From JAQWQB01 sp047636995 (GTDB lineage Bacteria; Bacteroidota; Bacteroidia; Flavobacteriales_D; Sanyastnellaceae): 64,000 bases of DNA. Numbering within the stretch: the first letter of the stretch is position 1; each line of letters begins with the position of its first letter. Positions 1-9,600 of the stretch are shown here, piece after piece. Location: assembly GCA_047636995.1 (NCBI GenBank), contig JBLIGQ010000010.1, positions 15,639 through 79,638 of the forward strand, in the 5' to 3' direction. The notes beneath the pieces are model-generated. The model saw nothing but the letters and a program-made list of their open reading frames with translations. It ran no database searches and was not told the DNA's origin. Both the position numbers and the translations under genes were made by a program.

Positions 1-658
1 TTTCTTCTGGTGTAGCGTCTATGTTGCTTCCAATGGGAGTGTCAATGAAGGTGTTCGGAGACCAGGAATAGTCCTGTGAAGCGCTTCCACCCTCAACGCT
101 GATGTTCGCTGTTTCTCCAAGTGTGATTTCCACATCTCCTGATACGAAACCAAAATCACCTATAAAACCAGCAACAATGTCAACAGCCGAGCCTTCAATC
201 TGCACATCCATTCCGCAAGGGCCATCAAACGGACTGTGATTCGTTCCGATGATTACTAAATATTCTGAACTTGGGTTGAGGTCAGCACTTTCTATGCTGA
301 AATCTAGCGTGTCTTCAACACAATCAGAAACAGCCACATAACTTGAATTTAAGCAGGGGTCTGCTGCTGGCAGTACCTCAACAATAACCGCTTGAATGGT
401 ATCACTCAATCCGTTGGTGAAACAATCTATTCCATTGAAGGATACAATAACATTCCCCGGAGCAGCTAAGTTGTTGGTCGTAAATGTGTAGAAATAAGAA
501 AATGAGGCGTCTATGCAAGAAAAACTCACCGTGTTAGCAATTGTGATGTTATTAGGGTTATTCACTTCAGCGCATAAAAGAGCTGGGTCATCACAGGTTT
601 GAGCTGTGAGAACACCAATTGGCAATGTCATCAGTAGAAATACAGTTAATCTGGTCAT
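1..658 (-). CDS. Secreted PKD/Ig-like surface protein, N-terminal part (runs off the left edge)
   Basis: The reading frame starts at the ATG at 658 and stays open to the window edge, giving 219 residues without a stop. It opens with a signal peptide (MTRLTVFLLMTLPIGVLTA, then QTCDD). A cysteine-containing beta-rich region follows. Near the edge, residues about 185-219 resemble the PKD-like/Ig-like units of large Bacteroidetes surface proteins (SGDVEITLGETANISVEGG, then YSWSPNTFID). Such proteins often end in a gliding-motility or T9SS C-terminal domain, which would lie outside this window. Function is unknown; adhesin-like is an inference. Confidence 0.75.
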   Translation of the reverse strand, partial: MTRLTVFLLMTLPIGVLTAQTCDDPALLCAEVNNPNNITIANTVSFSCIDASFSYFYTFTTNNLAAPGNVIVSFNGIDCFTNGLSDTIQAVIVEVLPAADPCLNSSYVAVSDCVEDTLDFSIESADLNPSSEYLVIIGTNHSPFDGPCGMDVQIEGSAVDIVAGFIGDFGFVSGDVEITLGETANISVEGGSASQDYSWSPNTFIDTPIGSNIDATPEE

Positions 659-697
659 AATAAATGCTGATTGAAGCCCTTCTTACGCAGTAAAGAC

Positions 698-725
698 TAA
701 AATTACGATAGGCCGCCCCTGTCAA
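698..725 (-). promoter_or_regulatory. Candidate promoter of the partial surface-protein gene
   Basis: On the minus strand a TTG (complement of 723-725) lies 17 bases before TAATTTTA (complement of 698-705). This fits the Bacteroidetes TTG-N17-23-TAnnTTTG pattern with one mismatch in the -7 element. It sits about 40 bases upstream of the ATG at 658. Sequence match only. Confidence 0.35.
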
Positions 726-796
726 TGCAGAGCAGTTGTGATGTTTTTCACATGCACATGTGTATACAACGCAAAAAACCCAGAAAGTGGTTGCGT

Positions 797-1297
797 CTAG
801 TTCTGAAATTCGATCAGGAGGGCGTTCTTTTCAATGGCATTCCCTTTGATCACGCCAATCGATTTGATTTCTCCATCACGGGGAGATTTAATGACGTTTT
901 CCATTTTCATGGCCTCAAGAATGAGCAGAGGATCGTCTTTTGCAACTTGCTGACCTGTCTTTACAAATATTTCTAACACCATGCCGGGCATTGGAGCCTT
1001 GATTTTGCTCAGCACAGTAGAATTGCCAGGACCCATCCCCATTTTTTCAAGCAAGAGGTCAAAGTCCTCTTTTAATTGCACTTCGTATTGGTTTCCACGA
1101 ATGCTCACTGTTAAAAGCTTGGCCTCCACATCTGCATGCACCAATTCAACTTCATATTGGTCGTGCCCTTCGCGCAGCAATAAACGTCTTTCACCTAACC
1201 ATTCCCAACTTACGTCAGACTTGATTCCGTCAATTTGAAACTGCTCACCCTTCTTGAGTAATTCCAATTCCTTCTTCCCGTTTACGTTGGCTTTCAT
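797..1297 (-). CDS. Biotin carboxyl carrier (biotin/lipoyl attachment) protein
   Basis: This 166-residue protein carries a biotinyl domain in its last ~75 residues. The biotinylation motif EAMKMEN contains the target lysine, and KAPMPGMVLEIFVKTGQQV is the typical first half of the fold. The N-terminal half (MKANVNGKKELEL) matches the lead-in of stand-alone carrier subunits of acyl-CoA carboxylases such as propionyl- or acetyl-CoA carboxylase. I prefer the ATG at 1297 over the GTG at 1303, because the family normally begins just before this beta strand. No carboxylase or transcarboxylase subunit is adjacent in the window, so the partner enzyme cannot be named. Confidence 0.88.
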   Translation of the reverse strand: MKANVNGKKELELLKKGEQFQIDGIKSDVSWEWLGERRLLLREGHDQYEVELVHADVEAKLLTVSIRGNQYEVQLKEDFDLLLEKMGMGPGNSTVLSKIKAPMPGMVLEIFVKTGQQVAKDDPLLILEAMKMENVIKSPRDGEIKSIGVIKGNAIEKNALLIEFQN

Positions 1298-1358
1298 GGG
1301 CACTGCAATTAAAATGCGCTACAAAACTAGCCAAAAACGGCGTTGTTTGCTACAACTG

Positions 1359-1388
1359 TTGTTTGCAAAGTAGCTTCTAGTACCTTTG
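1359..1388 (+). promoter_or_regulatory. Bacteroidetes-type promoter of the M1 aminopeptidase gene
   Basis: TTG at 1359-1361, 19 bases, then TACCTTTG at 1381-1388, an exact match to TAnnTTTG. The element is 18 bases before the ATG at 1406, so the expected transcript would have a very short leader. It lies in the divergent gap between the biotin carrier and the aminopeptidase. Confidence 0.55.
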
Positions 1389-1405
1389 TGGCAATCTGAA
1401 TCACC

Positions 1406-3988
1406 ATGAAAAAACAAGCATTCATTGTTTTGGTTGCATGTGCTTTGGTCGCATGTAAAACAACAGAAATTCTTCCCACTCCAGCTCCGGTTGTGGTTGA
1501 GCTGGAAACGGCTGAAATTGTTCCTGAGAAAAGGGTGTACCGCCCAACAGAGATCAAGGTCCATGACCTTATTCACACCAAATTGGAAGTGACATTTGAT
1601 TGGAAAAAGCAATACCTCATGGGTTCAGCAGAACTCACTCTAAAGCCGTATTTCTATCCTTCTAATCGTTTGATGCTAGACGCGAAGGGGATGGACATTA
1701 ACACCGTTGTTTTGGTGGGGGACGAAGGAGATCAAACACTTGCCTTTAGCTATGACTCAGCCTTTATTGACATCAATTTAGGCCAGGAATTTACGCGGTT
1801 CGAAAACTACACCATTCGCATTGATTACGTTGCGAAACCAAATGAATACTCCGCTGTTGGCAGCGAAGCAATATCAGACGCTAAAGGGCTTTATTTTATC
1901 AATCCAGATAGCTCTGAAGTGGGCAAACCTACTCAATTGTGGACGCAAGGAGAAACCGAAGCAAGCTCTGTCTGGTTCCCAACAATAGACACGCCTTCTG
2001 AACGCATGTCTCAAGAAATCTTCATCACTACCCGAAAAGATTTTCAAACCCTTTCCAATGGGCAGCTCGTTTACAGCAACTTCAATGATGATGATACCCG
2101 AACAGATTACTGGAAACAAGATTTGGAACACCCACCCTACCTCACGATGATGGCCGTTGGTGATTTCAAAATAGGCAGAGATGAATGGCAAGACTCGAAA
2201 GGCCGAATTGTACCCGTTGACTATTACGTTGAACCTGATTATGCTAATTACGTGTTCCAAATCTTCGGTGATACGCCTGAGATGATGACCTTCTATTCAC
2301 AGGTACTGAACTACGATTACCCCTGGGACAAATATGCTCAAATTGTAGTTCGAGACTATGTTTCTGGTGCCATGGAGAATACCACTGCCACCATTCATGG
2401 CGAATTCGTGAACCAAACCAGCAGAGAACTGATTGATGAAAACAACGAAGCGGTAATCGCTCATGAACTTTTTCACCACTGGTTTGGCGATCTAGTAACG
2501 TGCGAAAGCTGGTCTCACCTGCCGCTGAATGAGTCTTTCGCCACTTATGGAGAATACCTCTGGTTTGAGCACAAATACGGACAAGATGAAGCTGACTACC
2601 ACAGCTGGAGGTCTTTGCAAGGGTATTTGAATGAGTCGCGTTACAAGCGTGTTCCATTGATTAGATTCGACTACGAAGACAAGGAGGACATGTTTGATGC
2701 GCATTCTTACAACAAAGGCGGACAGGTGCTGCACATGCTTCGTGGCATCGTTGGTGATCAAGCGTTCTTTGCCGCATTGAATTTATACCTCAACACCAAT
2801 GAGTTCAAAGATGCTGAGGTTGCAGATTTGCGCCTTGCCTTTGAGGAAACAACAGGGATGGACCTAAACTGGTTCTTCGAACAATGGTTCCTTAAGGCCG
2901 GACACCCTGAGTTAGACATCACGTACTTTTTTGATGACAAAACCATGGTGCAGCAAGTGGTTGTTACTCAAACACAAGATCTTGAGATTTATCCACTCTT
3001 TCAATTGCCTATCTCCATTGACCTTCACATAGGTGATAAAGTGGCGCGAAAAGAGGTGATGATGACTGAATATGAGCAGCTCTTCGCATTTGATGTAACT
3101 GAAAAACCAGATTGGATTAATGTAGACCCTGAAAAGAGGTTGCTTGCTGTGATCAATGACACGCGCGCGCTTGATACCTATCAAAAGCAGTTTGCCAATG
3201 GAGGGAATTTTAAAAGTCGTTTCGATGCGCTTCGCGAAGCAGCAGAAGACGAAAGCGAAAATGAACTTTATGCGGTTCTTGAAGATGGACTGATTGATGA
3301 TTTTTGGTTCATTCGTGCGAAAGCTATTGACTTCTTGGCACAAAAAGATAGCATCAGTGATCTGGCATTTGAGCGCATTCAGAACATCGTTAAAACAGAC
3401 CCGAAAACATATACCAAAGCCACTGCCCTTGAGTTTATGGGTGAGTTTGGGCCAGAGCACCTTGATGAAGCTTTTCTGCTTAATTGCATCAACAAAGAGC
3501 TGTCTTACTATGTGAATGCCGCTGCTCTTTACGCACTTGCAATGAAAAATCCTGAGCTTGCCATTTCCGAAGCAAAGAAACTTGAAAACACATCCAATAC
3601 ACTCGTTTTAATGGCTCTAGCTGATGTGTATGTAGAAACGAAAGTCCTTTCTGGCCAGTCGTTTTTTGAAACACAGATTCGTGCCAAAAAAGGATATGAC
3701 AAATACGTATTGCTGTCGCGTTACCAAACTTATTTAAGACGCTTAGATATTGAAGCCTCAGAACCGACAATTGCCCTTGTAAGTGAAATTGCTGACGGAC
3801 AGGATACTTGGCGGGTGAAAATGATGGCATACAGACTACTAGGAGATGTAAAGTTGCGGTTGAGTGCTGCAGAAGTCACCTCTGACACTGTCAATCCTTT
3901 GCTGGAAAAAGTGAATACTGCGTTGCGTGAAATTGCTGCGGCAGAAGAGAACCCAAGGTTGAAACAAGTACTTGAAGATTACAACTAG
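1406..3988 (+). CDS. M1 family zinc aminopeptidase, lipoprotein
   Basis: This 860-residue protein has a lipoprotein signal (MKKQAFIVLVACALVAC, lipid-modified Cys17), so it should sit in an envelope membrane. The gluzincin site is complete: HELFH at residues 353-357 and the third zinc ligand Glu376 in NESFATYGEYLW, giving HExxH-x18-E. The substrate-recognition GAMEN motif is at 321-325. The C-terminal ~250 residues look helical and repeat-like, as in other M1 enzymes. It should remove N-terminal residues from peptides outside the cytoplasm. The stop codon overlaps the next gene's GTG by one base (TAGTG), suggesting translational coupling to hemW. Confidence 0.95.
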   Translation: MKKQAFIVLVACALVACKTTEILPTPAPVVVELETAEIVPEKRVYRPTEIKVHDLIHTKLEVTFDWKKQYLMGSAELTLKPYFYPSNRLMLDAKGMDINTVVLVGDEGDQTLAFSYDSAFIDINLGQEFTRFENYTIRIDYVAKPNEYSAVGSEAISDAKGLYFINPDSSEVGKPTQLWTQGETEASSVWFPTIDTPSERMSQEIFITTRKDFQTLSNGQLVYSNFNDDDTRTDYWKQDLEHPPYLTMMAVGDFKIGRDEWQDSKGRIVPVDYYVEPDYANYVFQIFGDTPEMMTFYSQVLNYDYPWDKYAQIVVRDYVSGAMENTTATIHGEFVNQTSRELIDENNEAVIAHELFHHWFGDLVTCESWSHLPLNESFATYGEYLWFEHKYGQDEADYHSWRSLQGYLNESRYKRVPLIRFDYEDKEDMFDAHSYNKGGQVLHMLRGIVGDQAFFAALNLYLNTNEFKDAEVADLRLAFEETTGMDLNWFFEQWFLKAGHPELDITYFFDDKTMVQQVVVTQTQDLEIYPLFQLPISIDLHIGDKVARKEVMMTEYEQLFAFDVTEKPDWINVDPEKRLLAVINDTRALDTYQKQFANGGNFKSRFDALREAAEDESENELYAVLEDGLIDDFWFIRAKAIDFLAQKDSISDLAFERIQNIVKTDPKTYTKATALEFMGEFGPEHLDEAFLLNCINKELSYYVNAAALYALAMKNPELAISEAKKLENTSNTLVLMALADVYVETKVLSGQSFFETQIRAKKGYDKYVLLSRYQTYLRRLDIEASEPTIALVSEIADGQDTWRVKMMAYRLLGDVKLRLSAAEVTSDTVNPLLEKVNTALREIAAAEENPRLKQVLEDYN

Positions 3989-5115
3989 TGTCAGGCATCT
4001 ATTTCCATATTCCCTATTGCAAACAGGCTTGTCACTACTGTGATTTCCATTTTTCAACGGTGCTCAATACCCGCGAAGAAATGGTAGAAGCCATGCTGCA
4101 CGAAATCGCTATCCGAAAGGCTGAGTTGGCTTTGACCACGGTTGAGTCGATCTACTTCGGCGGCGGAACACCATCCATTCTCTCAACGAAACACATTGCA
4201 GAAATACTCTCTAGAGTGCGGTCTGAATTTACCGTCTCTGACCAGGCCGAAATAACGCTAGAGGCCAATCCAGATGACCTCAGTAAAACAGCTCTTCAAG
4301 ACTGGAAAGACATTGGAATCAATCGTTTGAGCATTGGTTTGCAATCCTTTCATGATGCAGACCTTACGTGGATGAATCGTGCGCACAACAGCAACGAAGC
4401 CTTGAATGCGGTCTGGGAAGCACGTGAAATAGGCTTCCAAAACCTGACTGTAGACCTCATCTATGGCCTCCCAAATTGGGCAGGTGATGAGTGGGCACAA
4501 AATCTTGCTGAATTGAAAAAGCTAAATGTCCCTCACTTTTCAGCTTACATCTTAACCGTAGAAGAGAAAACTGCACTTGGTGTGAAGGTGAACAAAGGAC
4601 TTGAGCGCGTGGCTACTGATGAGCAAATTGAAGGCGAATATTCGCAACTTACCGCCTTCGCCCAAGAACAAGGATACCAACATTACGAAGTTTCCAATTT
4701 TGCACTTCCAGGAGAACGTTCAAGGCACAATGGAAATTACTGGAAAGGTGCTGCTTACCTCGGCATTGGTCCTGGGGCGCATTCCTTTGATGGGGAAACA
4801 CGCCGGTGGAATGTCTCTAACAACAACCGCTACATCAATGCGTTGAAGAGTGATGCAAGCTATTTCGAAACAGAACTGCTCAGCAGGTTTGATCAATACA
4901 ATGAGCACATTATGACGCGCCTTCGCACAGCTGAGGGAGTTGATTTGACTGAGTGTAAATCGATGTTTGGTTTGCGTCCTGACCAAGTGGAACCTCTGTT
5001 CTGGAATGACCTCATCAAAGAGGGCAGTCTGCTTGAAGTTAACGGTCGGTTTCGTGTGACTGAAAAGGCTTGGCTGGTTTCAGACCGGATTGCTTCCGAT
5101 TTGTTTGCGATTTGA
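3988..5115 (+). CDS. hemW: Radical SAM protein HemW (coproporphyrinogen oxidase-like)
   Basis: This 375-residue radical SAM protein has the CKQACHYC cluster motif (Cx3CxxC plus the HemW aromatic spacing) near residue 10, then YFGGGTPS and a HemW-type C-terminal domain. HemW proteins bind heme and deliver it to respiratory enzymes, and are often mislabelled as oxygen-independent coproporphyrinogen oxidase. True HemN enzymes have a longer N-terminus that is absent here. The GTG start shares one base with the aminopeptidase stop. The 3' end overlaps the convergent transporter gene by 36 bases. Confidence 0.92.
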   Translation: MSGIYFHIPYCKQACHYCDFHFSTVLNTREEMVEAMLHEIAIRKAELALTTVESIYFGGGTPSILSTKHIAEILSRVRSEFTVSDQAEITLEANPDDLSKTALQDWKDIGINRLSIGLQSFHDADLTWMNRAHNSNEALNAVWEAREIGFQNLTVDLIYGLPNWAGDEWAQNLAELKKLNVPHFSAYILTVEEKTALGVKVNKGLERVATDEQIEGEYSQLTAFAQEQGYQHYEVSNFALPGERSRHNGNYWKGAAYLGIGPGAHSFDGETRRWNVSNNNRYINALKSDASYFETELLSRFDQYNEHIMTRLRTAEGVDLTECKSMFGLRPDQVEPLFWNDLIKEGSLLEVNGRFRVTEKAWLVSDRIASDLFAI

Positions 5116-5979
5116 TTTCCGTTTTAGCACCGCATCTATGAAAATAGCTCCCAAAATAATCACTGCTCCAATGTAAAACTGCGGCGTCATCCTCTCCTCA
5201 TCACCAAAAATTATTAGCGCTAAGATGATGGAATATATCGGCTCAAGATTGATGGAAATGGCCACTGTGAAAGGGGTAAGCACTTTCATCACTTCTACAC
5301 TTACAACAAAGGCAAATGCAGTTGCAATTGTTCCCAACAACAGCATATAGCCCCAGTCTGACGTAGAAAGCATTACGAGGTCTAAATTCACATCACCTCT
5401 TAGGCCAAGAAAAATAAAGGTTCCAATTGCCGCTGCAGACAGCTCATACAATGAAATGTTTAGGGCGTCATACTTTTTAATTTCGAGCGAATTCAAAACC
5501 GAAAACAATCCTGCTAAAAAGGCAGAGATGAGTGCCAAAACAATTCCCAATCTGTAAGAGGTTTCGAAACTGAAAATAAACACCAGACCAACAATGACCA
5601 AGATGCCTAGGACGATTTCTTTTGGATCTATGCGCTTCCGATGAAAAAGTGGCTCTAAAAAGGAGACGAACAATGAGGCTGAAGCCAACGTAGCAAGCGC
5701 CACACTCACAGTAGAAACTTTGATTGACCCGAAAAAAGTAATCCAATGTGCCGCGGTTATCAGTCCGATCAAAGAAAACCTCGCCATCGTTTTTAACGAA
5801 TAGGTTCGAATGGATTTTCTGATGGCCATAAAGATGCCCAAAGCGACAGCTCCTACAAGGCATCTCCAGAAAACCAATGGAAGTGCATCTATGGAGATCA
5901 GTTTCCCCAAAATACCTGTAAATCCAAAAATCAAGATGATTAGATGGAGTAAAAAAAGGTTCTTAGTTCTGCTGCTCAT
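5080..5979 (-). CDS. EamA/DMT-superfamily transporter
   Basis: About 299 residues with ten predicted hydrophobic helices in two five-helix halves, the layout of EamA transporters (RhaT/YdcZ-like exporters). The second half contains the typical stretch ending NLEPIYSIILALIIFGDE. The substrate cannot be told from sequence; amino-acid or metabolite export is usual for the family. I chose ATG 5979 (MSSRTKNLF) over 6009 because the longer start overlaps the upstream gene by 47 bases and adds a polar non-conserved tail. The chosen start still overlaps the DUF502 gene by 17 bases, so the two are probably co-transcribed. Confidence 0.88.
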   Translation of the reverse strand: MSSRTKNLFLLHLIILIFGFTGILGKLISIDALPLVFWRCLVGAVALGIFMAIRKSIRTYSLKTMARFSLIGLITAAHWITFFGSIKVSTVSVALATLASASLFVSFLEPLFHRKRIDPKEIVLGILVIVGLVFIFSFETSYRLGIVLALISAFLAGLFSVLNSLEIKKYDALNISLYELSAAAIGTFIFLGLRGDVNLDLVMLSTSDWGYMLLLGTIATAFAFVVSVEVMKVLTPFTVAISINLEPIYSIILALIIFGDEERMTPQFYIGAVIILGAIFIDAVLKRKSNRKQIGSNPV

Positions 5980-6544
5980 CTTCGTAGTCGTCAAAATCAG
6001 CCACACCACCTGAAACGATGTATTTCATAACATCAGATGAGTTTTTGTCAATCGCTGTAAGACGATTTTTCGGAACGATCCATAAGTTTCCTGTGTACGT
6101 ATAACTGTGCGGAAAATAAACACCTACCTTATCACTTGACCCATCTAAAAGACCCAAATCTTCATCAGTTACAAACCCAATTCGCTCTAAATCTGTTTCA
6201 TTTGACATCTTCACAAGTACAGGCCTATTGAAACGTTTCTTCTGTCCAACAAACGCGCTCAACAAGTCAGTAATGGAAGAGTAAAGCGTCTTTACAAGTG
6301 GAATGCGCTCAATAAGATTATGAAACCAATTGCGAATGGGTTGCGCCACGAAAGTGCTTCCAAGGTAACCTACTGAAGTAATCCCAATAAGAAGCACAAG
6401 GATTCCCGATCCCGGAAAACGTTTCTCAACAGGTAACAACCCATCAAAGAAGTTGAAAAGCTGATAAACGATAAATACGGTTATCACTAAAGGCACAGAA
6501 AAGATGAGTCCATTCAAAAAGAAACCCAAAAACTTCCTCAACAT
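5963..6544 (-). CDS. DUF502 family membrane protein
   Basis: 193 residues with two N-terminal membrane helices (about residues 7-35 and 48-68). A conserved cytosolic or periplasmic domain follows, containing RIPLVKTLYSSITDLL and VGVYFPHSYTYTGNLWIVP. This is the DUF502 layout found across Bacteroidetes, Proteobacteria and plants (COV-like). Molecular function is unknown. The tail is acidic (DFDDYEDEQQN). The gene precedes and overlaps the EamA transporter. Confidence 0.88.
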   Translation of the reverse strand: MLRKFLGFFLNGLIFSVPLVITVFIVYQLFNFFDGLLPVEKRFPGSGILVLLIGITSVGYLGSTFVAQPIRNWFHNLIERIPLVKTLYSSITDLLSAFVGQKKRFNRPVLVKMSNETDLERIGFVTDEDLGLLDGSSDKVGVYFPHSYTYTGNLWIVPKNRLTAIDKNSSDVMKYIVSGGVADFDDYEDEQQN

Positions 6545-6613
6545 AACGTGTGGATTTTAGCAAAAAAACTCAAAGAGAACTCAGAAATTCAATTCTATAG
6601 AGGATGATCACCA

Positions 6614-9600
6614 TTAATGCTTGATGAAACGCATCCCTTTCGTCCCATTTTCAAACGCAACTTTTAGCACATAACTTCCAGCTGCCAAACTTCGGATATT
6701 AAGCGCGAGTTTGTTTCCATTCACAATGCCTTGACTCAAAACTATTCTTCCGGCCAAATCATGCACTTCAATGCTTGAAATAAGCGAATTGCTTTGGATG
6801 TTCAAAACCTCATTGGCCGGAATAGGATAAAGCTTCAGCTCAATTGCCTCCAGCTCATTCACGCCAACATTCACGTCTACATCAAATGTAAATTGATCAG
6901 AACAGGTGGCATTGAAGGCCGTAAGCGTCACGGTGTATGATTCCACAGAATTGAAAACCGTTGTTGGCTCAAACTCACTACTCGTAGAGCCATTACCAAA
7001 GTTCCAGAGATAAGATATGGCGCCTTCGCTCAAGTTCGTAAACGTTACATCTTCACCTACAATGATTGCAGTCGGTTCTTCGAAATCAGCCGTCACAAAA
7101 TCGGTCATGTCTGCCAAATAACGCGGTTGAATTTGATAGCCCTCATCATAAGGAGAAGAGGAATCAAACTGTCCTCCAATTCCACTTACAGAAAACACGC
7201 CCCCTGGAGCATCTGTTCCAAAAATATCAGCGTCAGCGTCAATTCGCAAATCATATTCATTTGTTCCGTCAGTCACGGTTAAAGTAAACCCAGGCTCCTC
7301 ATTGGTCCAGTCTGCTAAATCAACAATTTCAATGCACTTGAGCTGGATCATTTGAGACTCTGTGGTTTCATCAAGGTCTCCAACCAATTCAGGTTCATTC
7401 AACTCATTGTCTTGAGAAATCAAATAAATAGTGTCAGCTACCAATTGGGTCAAACCATTGAACTGGTCAATGATTCCCGTTACATGAATGCTATCACCTT
7501 CAACAACAGTGTACCCAAAGCTGCTGATTGCATTGTAAATATTAATTCCGTCTGTTGGGTCTATCAATGTAAATTGAAGGCCTTCAGGAGTGGTGTTTAA
7601 GCCATGAACGATTCCGCGCAGTTCACACAACACATTTAACGAGTCGGCTTCAAGTGTTTCAGAATTCCCTGAAACTTCTTCGATGGAATAAAGCGGAATA
7701 TCTTGGTCACTTGGAAGAATATTTATAACCATCTCTGTATTCAATAAAGTCACGTCAGTTAACGCTTCTAACTCTAGTATGATTGTTTCTCCCGGCTCAA
7801 GATCAAGATCATCAATTGTTAGGAAGAAAAAACTCTGTGAAGAAAAATCACCTTCTGGAAAACTAAGAACAACCGGGAAGACATCTTCGAAATCATCTAG
7901 CAACGTAGCTGTTCCTCCGATGTAGTTTACTTGTACTTCAGAAGCAATAATTGGAAAAGCCACATTCACAACTACATTCACAAAGTTTCCTTCGTTTACG
8001 TTCATTGTTGTTGCGGCGAAACCTACAGATGGCTCCTCGTTGTAATCACACGGAATGACGCTGTGCTCGCCAAGAAAATCAAAAGTATCAACCGAATATA
8101 CATCCCATTGCTCAGCAACAATAGACCAGTTTTCATTTCCTTCTGTTACCGTTAACTGACGAACGAGTGTGTACTCAGCAAGGGTTCCTTCACCACCGCT
8201 TACAGGATATGGGTTTGCCTTGCCTGGATCATTTCCTATTATTCCAATTGCATCAATGATTACGCCATTGTTTCTCAAAACGGTTGCGTCATTTCCGTTG
8301 TACAGGGTTACGTTACTCGTAATGTCTGCAAGGGCAAGAAGCGGGGCAATAGAAGTAGAGTTCACAATGACATATGTTGCTCCTGAGGCAAGCGTTCCGC
8401 TCAACTGCAAGCTATTCTGTGCAACAGTGCTGCCGTCATTGTAGGTTTGAATGGTATAGTTAGATAAATCAACATCGAACGGCGTTGGGTTGTAAAGCTC
8501 CAATGCTTTGTTTGAACCATTTCCTTCTATGTACTCAGAGAAGAATAGGTCACTGCAACTAGCGCTACCATCACAAAGCACTTTTTCTATTTCAATGGCA
8601 TTGGATGAAAGAGACCCACAATCTGTAGACTGAACAAGTAATACAGGATCTCCCTCTTCAAAAGTAGACTCCACTAAATCACCTAGATAGCTAAAGCCAT
8701 AAATAAAACATGTGGCCTCTTCGACCCCACCAAAATCATACTCAATGTCGTTTACAAATTCAATAATTTCATTGTTTTCATCTGTTACGATGTAAACGTA
8801 CGATGCGTCAGGCGCCTCCGTGGCAAAGCTCAGCGTAACAGCTGTATTCGCTCCGTCAAGACAAACAATCACTGGAGAAGTGCCATTATCAGAGGTAACT
8901 GTGCCTCCATCACACACAGGAGCAATGCAAGTGACTTTCTCAACCGTTAAAAAGTTAGCTGACGGAAAAGCACATTCATCTGCACTCACTCCTGACAATG
9001 GATTTCCAGGTTGAAGGGAAGAGAGGTCCAATTCTCCGCTGAAAGAAAGGCCCCATACTCTGCAAAAACCAACAGGTTGCCCCGTAAAATCAAACTCTGG
9101 GTCAAAGGTGAATGATTCAATACCATTTGACTCCGTTGTAATGATCCAAATATATTCACTCTGATCTGCAGTGGTTGCAGCGGTGAACTCCAAAAAGGCT
9201 TCGTTTAAATCAACACACGCCTGCTCTTCTGTTCCTCCTTCTTCAAATTGGATTGTTCCCCCATCACACTGCAACACGTTCGTGAATCCGGGAGTTGGAA
9301 CTTGCATGGCATAGGTCTCTGTTAAAAGAGGTGTTCCGCCATCAGGAATTCTAGACATTGAATCACCCCCTGAATTTCCGTTAGCCGATTCATCAACCTG
9401 AGCCTGTCCTACCTCCAACAAAGAAAGCAGCCCCGTGTCATCATTGTCATTGGTTTCATAAACCATTGCATCAATCAAATTCACGGCTGTTAGGTCGGTT
9501 CCATTTGGGAAATCAATAGCATCACCCAAGTAAATCGCAATGGCTTCTGGACCATTTTGAAGCAGGTTGTTATCGAAAACCAGTCCAACGTTGGGAACAG

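Noticed and set aside
3988..5115. Oxygen-independent coproporphyrinogen III oxidase (HemN)
   Set aside because: The N-terminal extension of true HemN is missing; length and motif spacing fit HemW.
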